A DNA stretch of 64,000 bases from Amyelois transitella (taxonomy: Eukaryota; Arthropoda; Insecta; Lepidoptera; Pyralidae), in contig NC_083518.1 of assembly GCF_032362555.1 (NCBI RefSeq), forward strand, positions 5,220,501-5,284,500, written 5' to 3'. Both the position numbers and the translations under genes were made by a program. Shown piece after piece: positions 40,901 through 45,955 of this stretch. Position 1 is the stretch's first letter. The number at the start of each line of letters is the position of its first letter. The notes below the pieces were generated by a model that was not told where the DNA came from, made no database searches, and saw only the letters and a list, made by a program, of their open reading frames with translations.

Positions 40901-43900
40901 TGTCACAGTGGTAGTAGCTGTACCGGATATTAGAAATTGTGAAAATTCTCTAATGACAACCATCAGGTTGGCTAGATCGGCACCTTCAAGCGGAGAGTTT
41001 ATTTTATCAGGCTCGTCAGCACTCAATGTATTAATGTCTAACGACCTTTCGGATGTATGAGTCAGGTACTGACCGTGTTTTGTCCGTATAAACGTAACGC
41101 CATCACGGTTAAGGACGTCTGTTCCTATAATAATTGGTGTGCTCATATATGATGCGGGAACTATAACGAAATCAACTTCAAGCGCTATGTTACTGAACTC
41201 GACTGTCAAAGTGACATATTCACGGGCAAGAAACACTTTATTGCCCATTCCCTTTAAAGAACAATTTATTTGTTTTCGCGAACCAGAAAAATAATTAACA
41301 ATAGCAGACGAAATCAAAGACACATTAAGCGCACCACTATCGATAAGAATATCAACCGGTATACCCTGAATTACGGCTGTAGTTATGTCATTAGTTTTCC
41401 CAGAGTCTGGAAGTTCATTACATAGATTGACTTTACGTTGACTGTTATTATTGTTCTGGGCTTCAGATCGAGCCTTGGTAAAACAGTCACTTTCTTTATG
41501 TCCTACTTTTTTGCAGAAATAACAAACAGGTTTCGAGTTACCACCTACACTGGTCTTATCGGTAATGTCGCGCCTCTTTGAACACTTGTCTTTATAATGG
41601 CCCGTTTGGCCGCAAATAAAACACTTGTTTTCGTTTCTGCTAGAGTAATCATGAGGTCGCTTTTTAGCTGCGTGTGAATTTGAAAACGTTTGTTTATCAA
41701 AATTACGATTATCAAATTTGCGGGTAGGTTTAACATAAGTAGCTAAAAATGAGACTATATTTTCTGTTGTCAAGTCAGCGTTTGTAGCTGCGGCGCGAAC
41801 TTGGATATCACTAATCCCGTAAATAACTATTTGTACCATAAGTTCTTCGCTTAATCCATTAATGACACGTAACCGTAGTAAAGAACAACGCGCATACTCT
41901 GCATATGATTTAAATTTATCAGACGTGGAATTTATCACCTCATGAAGAATTTGCGCGTAATTCCTTTTTTGTGGACAAAGGGACTTAAATTCCTTAACAA
42001 AATTAGACCACGAGCGGTCATTGGTAGTCCACTCGTTCAACCAGATTTTTGCATCACCTCTCAAACAATGGGCTACACGTGAAAAGCACTCGAGATCATC
42101 CCAACGATTCGCACACCTAGCCCTTTCCACCTCATTGCACCACACCTCAAAGTTATTTATGGCCGGGTCAAAATTTGAGACATAATAATTGGTGGGCTTG
42201 TTTTTAGTTAACATGTCTAGCATATCTACCAGTGCTTGTGTTGTACATGAGTTACTTTTATCCAAAGGAGGCGTAGTACCGCGAATGGAGGACGGGACAT
42301 GCGAACCGCTGGCAGTATTTCCTTTAATAGCGCTTAGTCGTGACATAATCGCGCTTAACGCCACTTTAACAGAGTTATCTTGAGGATAGGAACGTTCTTT
42401 GCTTCGGCGACGTTGCAAGTTAATCGAGCGTGACCTAGACCTTTCACGTGAATGGTGATTGTCTTTAGAACGCGAGCGATGACGGGAACGCGTGCTATCA
42501 TTACGCGATCTGACAGGACGCGAGTGCGAGCACGATCTACGACGTGAACGCGAGCGTGACTTATCACGGCGCGCACGCGATCTATCATAACGCGAATGGG
42601 AACCGGTCTGTGTACGCGGTCTATCACAACGCGAACGTGAACGGTGCCTGCTATGCAGCAGAGTTTTGCAACGACCACTACGCTCGAGTTCCGAACGAGG
42701 CTGTGTTTTGCTAATTGACCGTTTACGGTTAACACGTGGCATAATTGTTAAGAATTAACGGTTGTTTAAGTTGTTTGCAAGGCTGATTGTGAGCGAAAGC
42801 CAATCCCACTTCTGATCTTAGCGACCAAATGGGTTTAAACTTAAAAAAAGACAATTACAATAAACCCTTATTTATTTAAATCAAATCAAATTAATTTATA
42901 AAACAATTTTAAAACAACCGTTAATAATCAAAACAAAACTCAACAAAACTATCGATCAAATCAATCGGCAAAATTAATAAATGGAACAGACTCACTCTTA
43001 TTGATGCCAACCACAGCCAACAACCTTACCGGGCGACAATCGGGCAGCGAAAGAGGCTGCTGTCGACTGAGCGCCTCCTTTTATAGGCGGTGGTGGGGAT
43101 CAATAAAAATAAGTCTAGGGTAGCTTATAGTAGATATTATCATTTTCGGATAAATTTAACGCGGTTATTTATTGAAGAAACAGTTTCAATTTTATGGATT
43201 TATAACTTGGTTGGTCCATGTAAAATAACGTGCCCAGTAAGATACAATGAGGTTGTATTTTGTAATTTATTTTATAAAATAAAAATACTTTGCAATCTAA
43301 GTGCAATATAAAATGTTTTTCATAAAGACAGTGATTGTATTAAGTATTCAATTTGTGCTTCATAAAGAGGACGTGTGTCGTGTGCCACGGTAGTTACTAT
43401 ACAATAATGATCTGCTGTGAATATTAAAAAGGCCATTGATTAAATAATTGAAATCGGTTTAAGAAATTTCAATTTTTTCACTTATCATCAAGCTTATTTA
43501 GCTTGTTAACATGTTGACTGATTGTCTGATTGTTTATTCTAAAAATATAAGTACGGATCAAATGATTACCTCTTTTACATAGATTCCCATGACATGGATA
43601 GGTAATAAAGAAAATGGTTAAGTATAATATGATTACCTATCATCATCAGGCTTAATCTCCATGAACAATAAAGAATCTTCAAAATCTGATTTCTTAAGAG
43701 TCTTATCTTTATCTGTTTCCTCTGCGCAAAAACAGATTTGACTACTCATAATTTTAAGATTTAAATATTTTTTGTGCCATACATTTTACTTATCTTATTA
43801 TTTCTAGTCTAGACTAGACAAACATAAAGAAGGATAGGTATGCAGATAATTTATTTGAGTCATTCGGTCGATTATCTAAATTTTGGCGGTGGCTTTGCGA

Positions 43901-45955
43901 AGGAACCATGTGACATGAATTACAATAGATAGGAAAATGCAATTTTATTATAACATATATGCCAGCTCAACGTCATAAGTCCTCTAATGGAACTAGTAAT
44001 GATCGGTTGAAAAATTCAAGTAGCTAGCATTGGAGTAATAAAATAGGGACTAATCTATGTAAGTAGATACCTACATAGGATATAACGCGCGCACAAAGTG
44101 TACATTACGTATCTAACAGTGAAAGAATTCTCATGATCGGATGAGAATTTTCGAAGATTATAGCCCTAACAAAAAAAAACAAAGTAAAAGTAGTTCTTAA
44201 AACTTCTGATTAGTCTACAGAAATCTTAATTATATTGCAAATTCAAATTTCAAAGTAGTTATTACGCTTGAATGAAAATGTTTTTAAAAAGATACTAAAT
44301 TTATTTATAATGGATATTCAATATTCGGCAAGGTGCCTTTCCGGCAAGGTGGCCAATGGGGTCGGCATCTGCTGTGCCCTGCTCGAATCACGGGTGGAAT
44401 CAATGCGGGCACCACCTGTCGACTTATGCTTTTGAATTCGCCACCTGACTTCGATAGCTGTTTATTTGAATTTCCTATGCTGCAAGATGCACCTGATGCA
44501 AAATGTTCTTTGAAAATTAACAAATCATCCGTATATTTTCAATCTTTGAGCTGCGATATGTGACATTCGTGATTGTTAAAATGCAACAAAGCAACAGCAA
44601 GTCTTTATACATTTATGTTACTACTTTGTTGCATTTTAACGTTCGATGTAGGTAATTACAGGATAATAAATACTTTACGGGAAGAAAGGAAAATATAAGT
44701 ATCTTAAAGTATGGCCTACAAATTTGCCAAGATAAAACTCTCAATGTTGCGAATGTTTCACGATAACTTTAATGCTTTTCCGACGACGGCGTGGCATTTG
44801 GGTCATCTGGATCACATCCAAAAAATTTGTTTGACATCGAAAGAACAAATTTACGTTCAAGAACCTAAGTTTTATTAGATTCGCACAGATTGTTTCAAAA
44901 ATATTCGCTCGAATAGAAACAGCGAACATCATCTTGGGAACTTTAGCTTGGGAAAACACACAAAACATTAAAATAGTCATAACAATGCGTTAATTGCTTA
45001 GACTTCATGGAATTCTCATAATGTATGCGAAGATGAAGCTTTTTTTTTTTCTCACATAATATGTAGCACTTTTTTAATTGAAACTTTTCTGATTTGCGAT
45101 ATACCGCAACAAAAAAACGTAATGTTTTTCTTCTTCTTCTTTTTGAATAGCAACCTTGGCATTATAAACGACTTTGGGATGAAGATTTGATTTTCCTAGC
45201 ATTACAAGAGTTTGGAAAATAAGGGCGAAAGCCAGGGGTGGGGTGTGGTGTGATGCGTCATCGAAGCCACCCCGCGACACGCACCCTCTGACACCCCACC
45301 CTGAACATGGATCGATTACGAAACCATCAATGCCATGCGCAAAGTCCGCCCTTTTTGTTTATTTTTTTTGAGATTGTAATTTTATGATTTTTATTTACTA
45401 GCCGAAACTTTGGCCAAATGATATAGCCGATTAGGTATTTAATGTTTTGGTTACCATGAAATTGTATACTTTACTATATTATATACCTAGGTATCATTTG
45501 TTTCATTACACTTTTGTTAGCACCCAAACCCAATAATTATAAAATAAATAATTAAAATTAACTCACTGGCATTCGTTCATTATCTCCTCTTGTGAGCGAA
45601 CTTGAACCGGGGCAAATTTTTCCACACTCTCCTCGTAGTTTCCGAAACACTTGGTGATCTTCTCGTCGAAGGTGTTCACCAGATCTTCGAGCGATCCGGA
45701 GAAAGTTTCCGTGAAATTGTCACCTTCGCCATTTTGCATATTGTCCTGTTTGCACTTCACCAGTTTAGGTTCTTCATTATCGTTTATTTTGTTTGAATCT
45801 GTTTTCATTTTGATGATTTCACTTTTAAGATGGTTGATATTATTTATGTGTATGTCATTGCCGTTAATTGTTTTTTGTGGGTAGTCTGCGGTGCTGAGAC
45901 AGTCGTCGGTTTCCTCTATTTGCGCGAGCGGTGCCTCGAACTCGAGTTCGGCCAT
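2659..45955 (-). CDS. Unc-76: Unc-76 / FEZ (fasciculation and elongation protein zeta), complete, 7 coding exons
   Basis: Exons on the minus strand are 45955-45567, 7622-7514, 6023-5892, 5561-5441, 3943-3693, 3201-3126 and 2741-2659 (stop TAA 2661-2659). All junctions are GT-AG and phases agree throughout, giving 1161 nt and 386 aa; vertebrate FEZ1 is about the same length. Visible family marks are the N-terminal block EDLVNTFDEK and FAPV (residues ~90-117), the block GNFGNILPIDW (~136-146), EIDDMMQ (~214-220), the coiled-coil core SETLIAELALRDELEYEKEL (~268-290), YLTTVIP (335-341) and the C-terminus TLLTDYILKVLCPT (373-386). The family is known as a cytoplasmic kinesin-1 adaptor for axonal transport and outgrowth. 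Intron 1 is 37,944 bp and holds two LTR retrotransposons in the sense orientation; two SINE-like copies sit in the last two introns. Identity is firm; expression and use of every exon are inferred. Confidence 0.95.
2806..3063 (-). mobile_element. SINE-like repeat A, full copy with 14-bp target duplication
   Basis: A ~258-bp unit runs from a CATA-rich end to CCGGGAACCACACGGTA. It is flanked by the direct repeat CGGAAGTTGAAGTA at 2792-2805 and 3064-3077, which marks insertion with a long target duplication typical of retroposition. Read on the minus strand it ends in (TATG)n, probably its 3' tail. Related copies lie near 3.3, 7.8, 12.5, 26.5 and 46.1 kb. It sits in the last Unc-76 intron. Confidence 0.85.
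3264..3499 (-). mobile_element. SINE-like repeat A, diverged copy
   Basis: Shares with the copy at 2806 the blocks GGCCACGTTCAGCTGT, TTCAAATAGTGACAGG, TTTATAAGCCTATCCC and CACACGGCA in the same order, with several small deletions. It sits in the Unc-76 intron between the exons at 3126 and 3693. Confidence 0.8.
4907..4940. repeat. 15-bp perfect inverted repeat, 4-nt loop
   Basis: ATGTTTTGATTATAT (4907-4921), loop TGAA, exact complement 4926-4940. It lies in the Unc-76 intron between the exons at 3693 and 5441. Confidence 0.85.
7266..7425 (-). mobile_element. Repeat D fragment
   Basis: Contains TGAGGGAAATCATCGCGAGG and CAGGCAATTCAATGTGTAAC, shared in diverged form with the copies near 50.3-50.5 and 55.5-55.7 kb. 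This is a dispersed lepidopteran repeat whose class I cannot assign. Confidence 0.5.
7807..8062 (-). mobile_element. SINE-like repeat A, full-length copy
   Basis: Same block order as the 2806 copy (GGCCACGTTTAGCTGTTTGG, AGAAGAATCCCAAGC, GGTGCCGGGAACCACACGG). It lies just inside intron 1 of Unc-76. The microsatellite end is short here (TACATAATC). Confidence 0.85.
8063..10810. other. Intronic, nothing recognisable
   Basis: AT-rich intron DNA. A 119-codon open frame at 9660-10019 has no recognisable motif, no splice context and no low-complexity or transposon signature; I do not treat it as a gene. Confidence 0.5.
10811..11021 (+). mobile_element. Helitron-like non-autonomous repeat (repeat C)
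   Basis: A ~210-bp unit runs from TCATCATCCTACTACTATTA to GCGGGCGGCCTCTAG and sits in an A/T-flanked site. A TC start, a CTAG end and a small GC hairpin (GCGGACGAAGTCGC) just before the end fit a short Helitron-type element of the sort common in Lepidoptera. It has no terminal inverted repeats and codes for nothing. Class assignment is an inference from the termini. Confidence 0.6.
12130..12282 (+). mobile_element. Diverged repeat C-like fragment
   Basis: Shows the pattern of repeat C (AACACATTGAACCGATCTCC, AAATTTTGCATACAT, ACCGCGGGCGAAAAGTAGTA) but much diverged. Probably an older copy. Confidence 0.5.
12537..12612 (-). mobile_element. SINE-like repeat A, fragment
   Basis: Only the part around GGGGTAGACAG and GGCCACGTTCAGCTGTA is present; the rest of the unit is missing. 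Confidence 0.7.
16889..17740 (-). mobile_element. 5'-truncated LINE (Jockey/CR1-like) 3' end
   Basis: Minus-strand frame 17714-17250 (extending upstream to about 17735) encodes a C-terminal reverse-transcriptase tail with LDFGSNVWNPFYQDDI, EKVQKKF and LPLRSSRKLN, the pattern downstream of RT in Jockey/CR1-type ORF2. The frame stops at 17250. About 330 bp of 3' UTR follow, then a ~28-nt poly(T) at 16889-16916, which is the poly(A) tail on the element strand. The RT and endonuclease domains are absent, so it is a dead 5'-truncated copy. Confidence 0.8.
17741..18093. other. Intronic spacer between LINE and element 1
   Basis: Contains an imperfect inverted AT stretch at 17745-17785 (AGTTAAATAAA and mirror) at the LINE 5' junction, and a modest GC-rich patch at 18000-18065. 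No gene seen. Confidence 0.5.
18098..18343 (-). repeat. Element 1 3' LTR
   Basis: 246 bp, matching the LTR at 24766 with no difference found by eye. Contains a sense AATAAA (plus-strand TTTATT at 18159-18164) that could end transcripts, including Unc-76 pre-mRNA, since the element lies in sense. No polypurine tract directly precedes it; the flank on the element side reads CAGAATGGCCGAC. Confidence 0.93.
18344..18849 (-). other. Element 1 untranslated 3' region next to the LTR
   Basis: AT-rich and non-coding, between the hairpin array and the 3' LTR. Holds no open frame and no purine-rich priming tract that I can see. Confidence 0.6.
18850..19180 (-). repeat. Five tandem hairpin-forming repeats in element 1 3' region
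   Basis: Five units of about 65-76 bp start near 18850, 18914, 18979, 19048 and 19124. Each has plus-strand core ACACTCATAATTGTC and GACTCCATTGTGTG. On the element strand each can pair CACAC with GTGTG, AAT or AAA with ATT or TTT, and GUC with GAC around a 3-4 nt loop, closed by an outer 5-7 bp stem (such as AAUCCA/UGGAUU in unit 3 and AGUCU/AGACU in unit 1). Paired positions change together between units. They lie between the pol stop and the 3' LTR. Confidence 0.85.
19415..24286 (-). CDS. Element 1 Gag-Pol polyprotein (1623 aa)
   Basis: A single frame from ATG 24286 to the stop at 19415. Domains in order: Arg/Ser-rich N-terminus (~1-125); Gag (~190-350); two CCHC knuckles (381-394 and 401-414); protease with VDLGS at 462-466, where the usual D-S/T-G is D-L-G; reverse transcriptase with LDLASGY (D817) and FMDD (878-881); RNase H with D1027, E1067, D1094 and D1137; integrase zinc finger H1229, H1234, C1264, C1267 and the DD35E triad D1297, D1356, E1392; then an acidic tail. 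It makes virus-like particles, copies the RNA to DNA and integrates it. Gag and Pol share one frame with no frameshift signal. All catalytic residues are present apart from the odd protease motif. Confidence 0.95.
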   Translation of the reverse strand: MPKSHFKSRKRDFFSRKDMEHKDEGTPSYRSSRSRTRRAYKRPRRSRPSGRRSRTSSGSSGHSRCSRNRGFSTRRQDSFDESPRRYKRRRTVIRQATVKRSRKSPAPSRSLSRSSEIRRSSSQRKSGSHHKCPSTVSKNTCIKSTENCGNKISCESNACNSEDSRNFSIQDVMDLIKSLPTSATQSQNHFSMSTNALPEFDPSNREQPVDVWINKVEECASLYKWSETQLLHYALPKLTGLAKVWYNGLRTIKYNWTEWKQQLASQFPTVENYAQILHEMLDRKVKSSESLETYYYHKMNLLNRCEISGKKAVDCILDGLGDRGLRLGAQAANYSQPEELLSFLKSVKIDDSKEKSYRQPFMKKRFDGPSDHNTKSNILKCFNCNEVGHPSFKCTKPLLTCTICKRLGHQSINCKRLTKTNSDQKKTSDKEKIVSEVNLAGSLDDKYVLPLTVNNEHMTCYVDLGSQSTLIRLSDFNRLNILCDTNDLPSLKGFGNSLIVPIGKAMLQIQVQSVKIFVEVLIVPDELLKHPVLLGHTFTEQAGIIIIKTDEYLVFQKKPEVDLDNKKINLTVNFDVTIKSINMIPIMTDNHVTNNHGSIDIYVRGSVRHVESSSYFIMPGSYKIINGVGYIMAINLGSNEVKLKAGELLTRAYFTDENNIADVRMVECEKKDHIKDCLRTGSDLNVDDLNKLENLLNEYSCCFSFGLTDLGLTKLTEMSITLKDTTPIVYRPYRLAYSERSKVKEMIKDMLDSGIIIESDSAYASPIILVQKKTGDQRLCVDYRALNSKTVKEHYPLPRVDDQIDQLGGYEYFITLDLASGYYQIPIESASQDKTAFVTPDGQYQFTRMPFGLANAPSVFQKTINKMLKDVRNEAFAFMDDIIIPAHSISQGMDRLRMVLNLIKGAGLTLKLSKCVFFSKEIDYLGFEISKDGVRPGSKKTEAVENFKRPTNQHEVRQFVGLASFFRRFVKNFAIIANPLTKLLKKDSKWQWGTEQENSFSALKLELVKRPILALYNAKAITQVHTDACKLGIAGMLLQEDEVGRWKAVAYYSRQTTIEEQKYHSFELETLAVIASLQRFRVYVLGLKFTIVTDCNALRTTLSKRDIIPRIGRWWLQLQEYDCSIEYRPGNRMCHVDALSRNAVPQTYEPEPVFDILSIDTDDWLSTIQGADEEVQRIKNILQDPETPKINEIYQNYRLKGGKVYRIVDSQLRWLVPRGFRWQLLRKYHDELGHFGVEKTLDKLKSLYWFPKMAKFVKKYVQSCLDCSYHKIPTGKKQGMLHPIPKIDKPFHTVHMDHLGPFVCSKSKNCYMLVLVEAYTKFVTLYAVRNTKTKFTIKALNHYFSLFGIPSRLISDRGTSFTSKCFKNFVNNLGIKHILNAVATPRANGQVERYNRTILASLSVKNHSCKENEWDMHLEEIQLGLNTTINKGTGRTPAEVLFGVKLRAKSEGIVASLIDQNECPESLQTIRENVNARICEDQAKQKERFDKKRRFGRKYKVGDLVRIEREVGSNNGKSRKLLAKLHGPYRIVKVLENDRYAIEDTPLTRKQNRKYEAIVSLDKIHPWLSFTREGLADSDDVGSAEEGEDSDDIISDMVVNELDVNDVSQTVETAGESGDIQIH
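24750..24763 (-). promoter_or_regulatory. Element 1 primer-binding site (tRNA-Leu-like)
   Basis: On the element strand TCAGAAGTGGGATT lies 2 nt after the 5' LTR. It is complementary to the AATCCCACTTCTGA segment near the 3' end of an insect tRNA-Leu (recalled, not searched). The same 14-mer follows the 5' LTR of elements 2 and 3. Confidence 0.7.
24766..25011 (-). repeat. Element 1 5' LTR
   Basis: 246 bp, same sequence as the 3' LTR. It should carry the element promoter; I see only AT-rich candidates for TATA in its first 60 bp on the element strand. Confidence 0.93.
25016..26463. other. Intronic, nothing recognisable
   Basis: Unc-76 intron DNA to the right of element 1. Short open frames lack motifs and splice signals. 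Confidence 0.5.
26464..26727 (+). mobile_element. SINE-like repeat A, full copy, opposite orientation
   Basis: Begins CGGTGCCGTGTTTCCCGGC and ends in a (TATG)n tail at 26704-26725. Imperfect repeats TCTCACGGT (left) and TCACACGGT (right) may be remains of the target duplication. The orientation of the TATG tail suggests that this strand is the transcribed one. Confidence 0.85.
26728..29192. other. Intronic, nothing recognisable
   Basis: AT-rich intron DNA, ending in a (TGAT)n run at 29176-29190 just before the repeat B SINE. Confidence 0.5.
29193..29440 (+). mobile_element. tRNA-derived SINE (repeat B)
   Basis: The head carries a tRNA-like polymerase III promoter, with box A TGGCGCAGCGG at 29204-29214 and box B GGTTCGAATC at 29248-29257. 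A tRNA-unrelated body follows (GGCCTGGGTCTTGGATG, AAGTCTCGAACTTACTTCG). It ends in an AT-rich TATTTATTTATT tail. A 3' part of the same family lies inverted near 32.0 kb. Confidence 0.85.
29979..30001. repeat. (TATC)n microsatellite
   Basis: Five to six tetranucleotide units. Confidence 0.8.
30290..30425. promoter_or_regulatory. GC-rich island in Unc-76 intron 1
   Basis: About 130 bp rich in CpG (for example GGTCGGCGCGGGCGCAGAG at 30321-30339) in strongly AT-rich surroundings, with a CCAAT at 30345. It may be an intronic promoter or enhancer. No splice-ready exon could be confirmed. Confidence 0.3.
30426..31899. other. Intronic, nothing recognisable
   Basis: No coding exon recognised. Overlapping open frames around 31.0-31.35 kb on both strands carry no family signature. 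Confidence 0.45.
31900..32075 (-). mobile_element. tRNA-derived SINE (repeat B), 5'-truncated, inverted
   Basis: On the minus strand it starts inside box B (GGTTCGAATCCCGGCCAGGG) and continues with the same body as the 29193 copy to AAGTCTCGAACTTCGAGG. Box A is missing, so this copy should not be transcribed by polymerase III. Confidence 0.8.
32076..37092. other. Intronic, nothing recognisable
   Basis: Five kb of AT-rich intron. A 114-codon minus frame at 35476-35132 has no motif that I recognise. Confidence 0.45.
37097..37410 (-). repeat. Element 2 3' LTR
   Basis: 314 bp. A TATAAAA box is on the element strand (plus-strand 37360-37366). The spliced pol reading would stop (37417-37415) only 4 bp before this LTR, leaving no room for a normal polypurine tract. 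Confidence 0.93.
37576..38331 (-). other. Candidate intron in the 3' end of element 2 pol (756 nt)
   Basis: On the element strand the donor is GAAA|GTAAGG (intron starts 38331) and the acceptor TTTTTCACATAG|ATTACG (intron ends 37576). Joining keeps frame and replaces the unspliced C-terminus with a 54-codon acidic tail that stops 4 bp short of the LTR. The interval is 756 nt, a multiple of three, and contains the 108-bp tandem repeats. A second frame (38226-37747, 159 codons, Val/Ala-rich) is open right through it. Splicing is inferred from signals and homology only. Confidence 0.6.
37794..38128 (-). repeat. Minisatellite in element 2 (108-bp units; one 39-bp unit)
   Basis: Two full 108-bp units (37794-37901 and 37902-38009) and a partial third to ~38078. 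Each contains CCAGCACAGCGGCTG twice. Next to it lies a single copy of the 39-bp unit that is expanded six-fold in element 3. Unit lengths are multiples of three. Confidence 0.9.
38135..42742 (-). CDS. Element 2 Gag-Pol polyprotein (unspliced reading, 1535 aa)
   Basis: ATG at 42742. Domains: strong Arg/Ser-repeat N-terminus (~30-118, many SR and RS pairs); Gag (~185-345); CCHC knuckles at 374-387 and 407-420; protease IDSG (467-470); RT with LDMASG (D717) and YIDD (780-783); RNase H D929, E969, D996, D1039; integrase H1124, H1129, C1159, C1162 and D1192, D1250, E1286 (DD35E). After WKGEWCPESCAAFFE (~1456-1470) the unspliced frame runs on through non-homologous sequence to stop at 38135. Splicing from 38332 to 37575 would instead give an acidic tail (NYDDDDSNSAGE...) and a stop at 37417-37415, 1523 aa in all, matching the acidic tail of element 1. 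Polymerase and integrase look functional. Confidence 0.93.
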   Translation of the reverse strand: MPRVNRKRSISKTQPRSELERSGRCKTLLHSRHRSRSRCDRPRTQTGSHSRYDRSRARRDKSRSRSRRRSCSHSRPVRSRNDSTRSRHRSRSKDNHHSRERSRSRSINLQRRRSKERSYPQDNSVKVALSAIMSRLSAIKGNTASGSHVPSSIRGTTPPLDKSNSCTTQALVDMLDMLTKNKPTNYYVSNFDPAINNFEVWCNEVERARCANRWDDLECFSRVAHCLRGDAKIWLNEWTTNDRSWSNFVKEFKSLCPQKRNYAQILHEVINSTSDKFKSYAEYARCSLLRLRVINGLSEELMVQIVIYGISDIQVRAAATNADLTTENIVSFLATYVKPTRKFDNRNFDKQTFSNSHAAKKRPHDYSSRNENKCFICGQTGHYKDKCSKRRDITDKTSVGGNSKPVCYFCKKVGHKESDCFTKARSEAQNNNNSQRKVNLCNELPDSGKTNDITTAVIQGIPVDILIDSGALNVSLISSAIVNYFSGSRKQINCSLKGMGNKVFLAREYVTLTVEFSNIALEVDFVIVPASYMSTPIIIGTDVLNRDGVTFIRTKHGQYLTHTSERSLDINTLSADEPDKINSPLEGADLANLMVVIREFSQFLISGTATTTVTTGKMCINLTSDVPVAYHPYRLSYQEKLKVREICKDLLDKNIIRESDSEYASPIILVKKKDGSDRMCVDFRALNRITIRDRYPLPLIDDHIDRLGGSKYFSSLDMASGFHQIPIDEGSIHKTGFVTPEAHYEYLKMPYGLCNSPTVYQRIINNTLRRFIEAGTVLVYIDDVLIVSMTVDEGINLLRDVLRTLTSAGFSINLRKCSFLTTKVEYLGRIISHGQVRPSPHKVEALVNGPTPTNVKQVRQFLGLAGYFRRYIEGYATKTACISRLTKNDVKFQWGPEQDLVRQEIIKRLTSEPILAIFDPNLPTELHTDASSAGYGAVLMQLHADGSKRVIAYFSRVTLGAEAKYHSYELETLAVVKALQHFRHYLIGVNFKIITDCNALKATERKKDLLPRVARWWIYLQDFNFEIEYRKGVMMGHADYLSRNPPTLQVNNIEKPLNWAQVAQSADTETLDLIDKLRDGLLDSSRYVCQNDVLYYRYSPMGEDSRLLCYIPKGHRLSLLRVFHDEHEHIGVDKTYDLILKHFWFPGLKQFVKKYITHCLICISKKRVPRAPLQPITSWEKPEIPFSTVHVDALGPLPESNGYKFVLVFVDSFTKFCLLYPMYRQDTNELKRVFNNAISLFGTPKLIVCDRGRMFEASGFTCWIREMGCDIHYITPEMHHSNGQAERYIRTVLNLIRIESNNKKSTWAEALCKIQLVLNVTKQKSTQYSALYLLIGTNATTPVIRALIRDVAVENSSPNREAMRELCRSSAKAFLDKNRYGQDARVNRQRHPPRKFQVDDKVFVIKYSQSAGKLDPGMRGPYRVMKVLPSDRYELKLLSGARGKTSQAAAQYMVPWKGEWCPESCAAFFESKVLNELLIWFLYVTVARMCIRMSVCASVRRISAFLVQAAGEALLQNTPEAASALEYWALADAHP
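42802..42815 (-). promoter_or_regulatory. Element 2 primer-binding site (tRNA-Leu-like)
   Basis: TCAGAAGTGGGATT on the element strand directly abuts the 5' LTR. Same 14-mer as in elements 1 and 3. Confidence 0.7.
42816..43129 (-). repeat. Element 2 5' LTR
   Basis: 314 bp, same as the 3' LTR. TATAAAA on the element strand at plus-strand 43079-43085 is the likely core promoter. Confidence 0.93.
43134..45562. other. Intronic, hairpin but no gene
   Basis: Unc-76 intron 1 between element 2 and exon 1. Overlapping frames at 44305-44563 on both strands show no family. The hairpin at 44575-44640 is listed separately. Confidence 0.5.
44575..44640. repeat. 17-bp perfect inverted repeat (hairpin)
   Basis: GTTAAAATGCAACAAAG at 44575-44591 and its exact reverse complement at 44624-44640, with a 32-nt loop. 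Could be a small MITE remnant or a transcribed hairpin. Confidence 0.85.
45567..45955 (-). CDS. Unc-76: Unc-76 coding exon 1 (N-terminus)
   Basis: This exon codes residues 1-129 and two bases of residue 130. I chose the ATG at 45955-45953 (protein begins MAELEFEAPLAQIEE) because it has A at -3 and G at +4. An in-frame ATG seven codons upstream (45976) has a weaker context. The exon contains the acidic FEZ N-terminal motif EDLVNTFDEKITKCFGNYEE. The donor is CCA|GTGAGT after 45567. The next acceptor with matching phase and homology is 38 kb away at 7623, where CA plus A restores a Gln codon followed by MWWTITGNFG. Confidence 0.93.

Larger units (their letters stand above)
37097..43129 (-). mobile_element. 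Ty3/gypsy LTR retrotransposon, element 2 (6.0 kb, intact)
   Basis: Two 314-bp LTRs (37097-37410 and 42816-43129) look identical by eye and are flanked by the 4-bp target duplication GTAG (37093-37096 and 43130-43133). On the element strand the LTR runs TATAAGCT...GCTAAGA, without the usual TG...CA ends. One long Gag-Pol frame is open. Between the integrase end and the 3' LTR lies an intron-like, minisatellite-filled region. It lies sense within Unc-76 intron 1 and is a recent insertion judged by LTR identity. Element 3 is a relative of a slightly different subfamily. Confidence 0.95.
7623..45566 (-). other. Unc-76 intron 1 (37.9 kb), retrotransposon-rich
   Basis: The intron is bounded by a GTGAGT donor (45566) and a TTTTCAG acceptor (7623). 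It holds two full LTR retrotransposons (about 13 kb together), a truncated LINE end, a SINE in two copies, Helitron-like and other repeats, and one small GC-rich island near 30.3 kb. I found no nested host gene. Short open frames inside it have no recognisable family or flanking splice signals. Confidence 0.85.
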
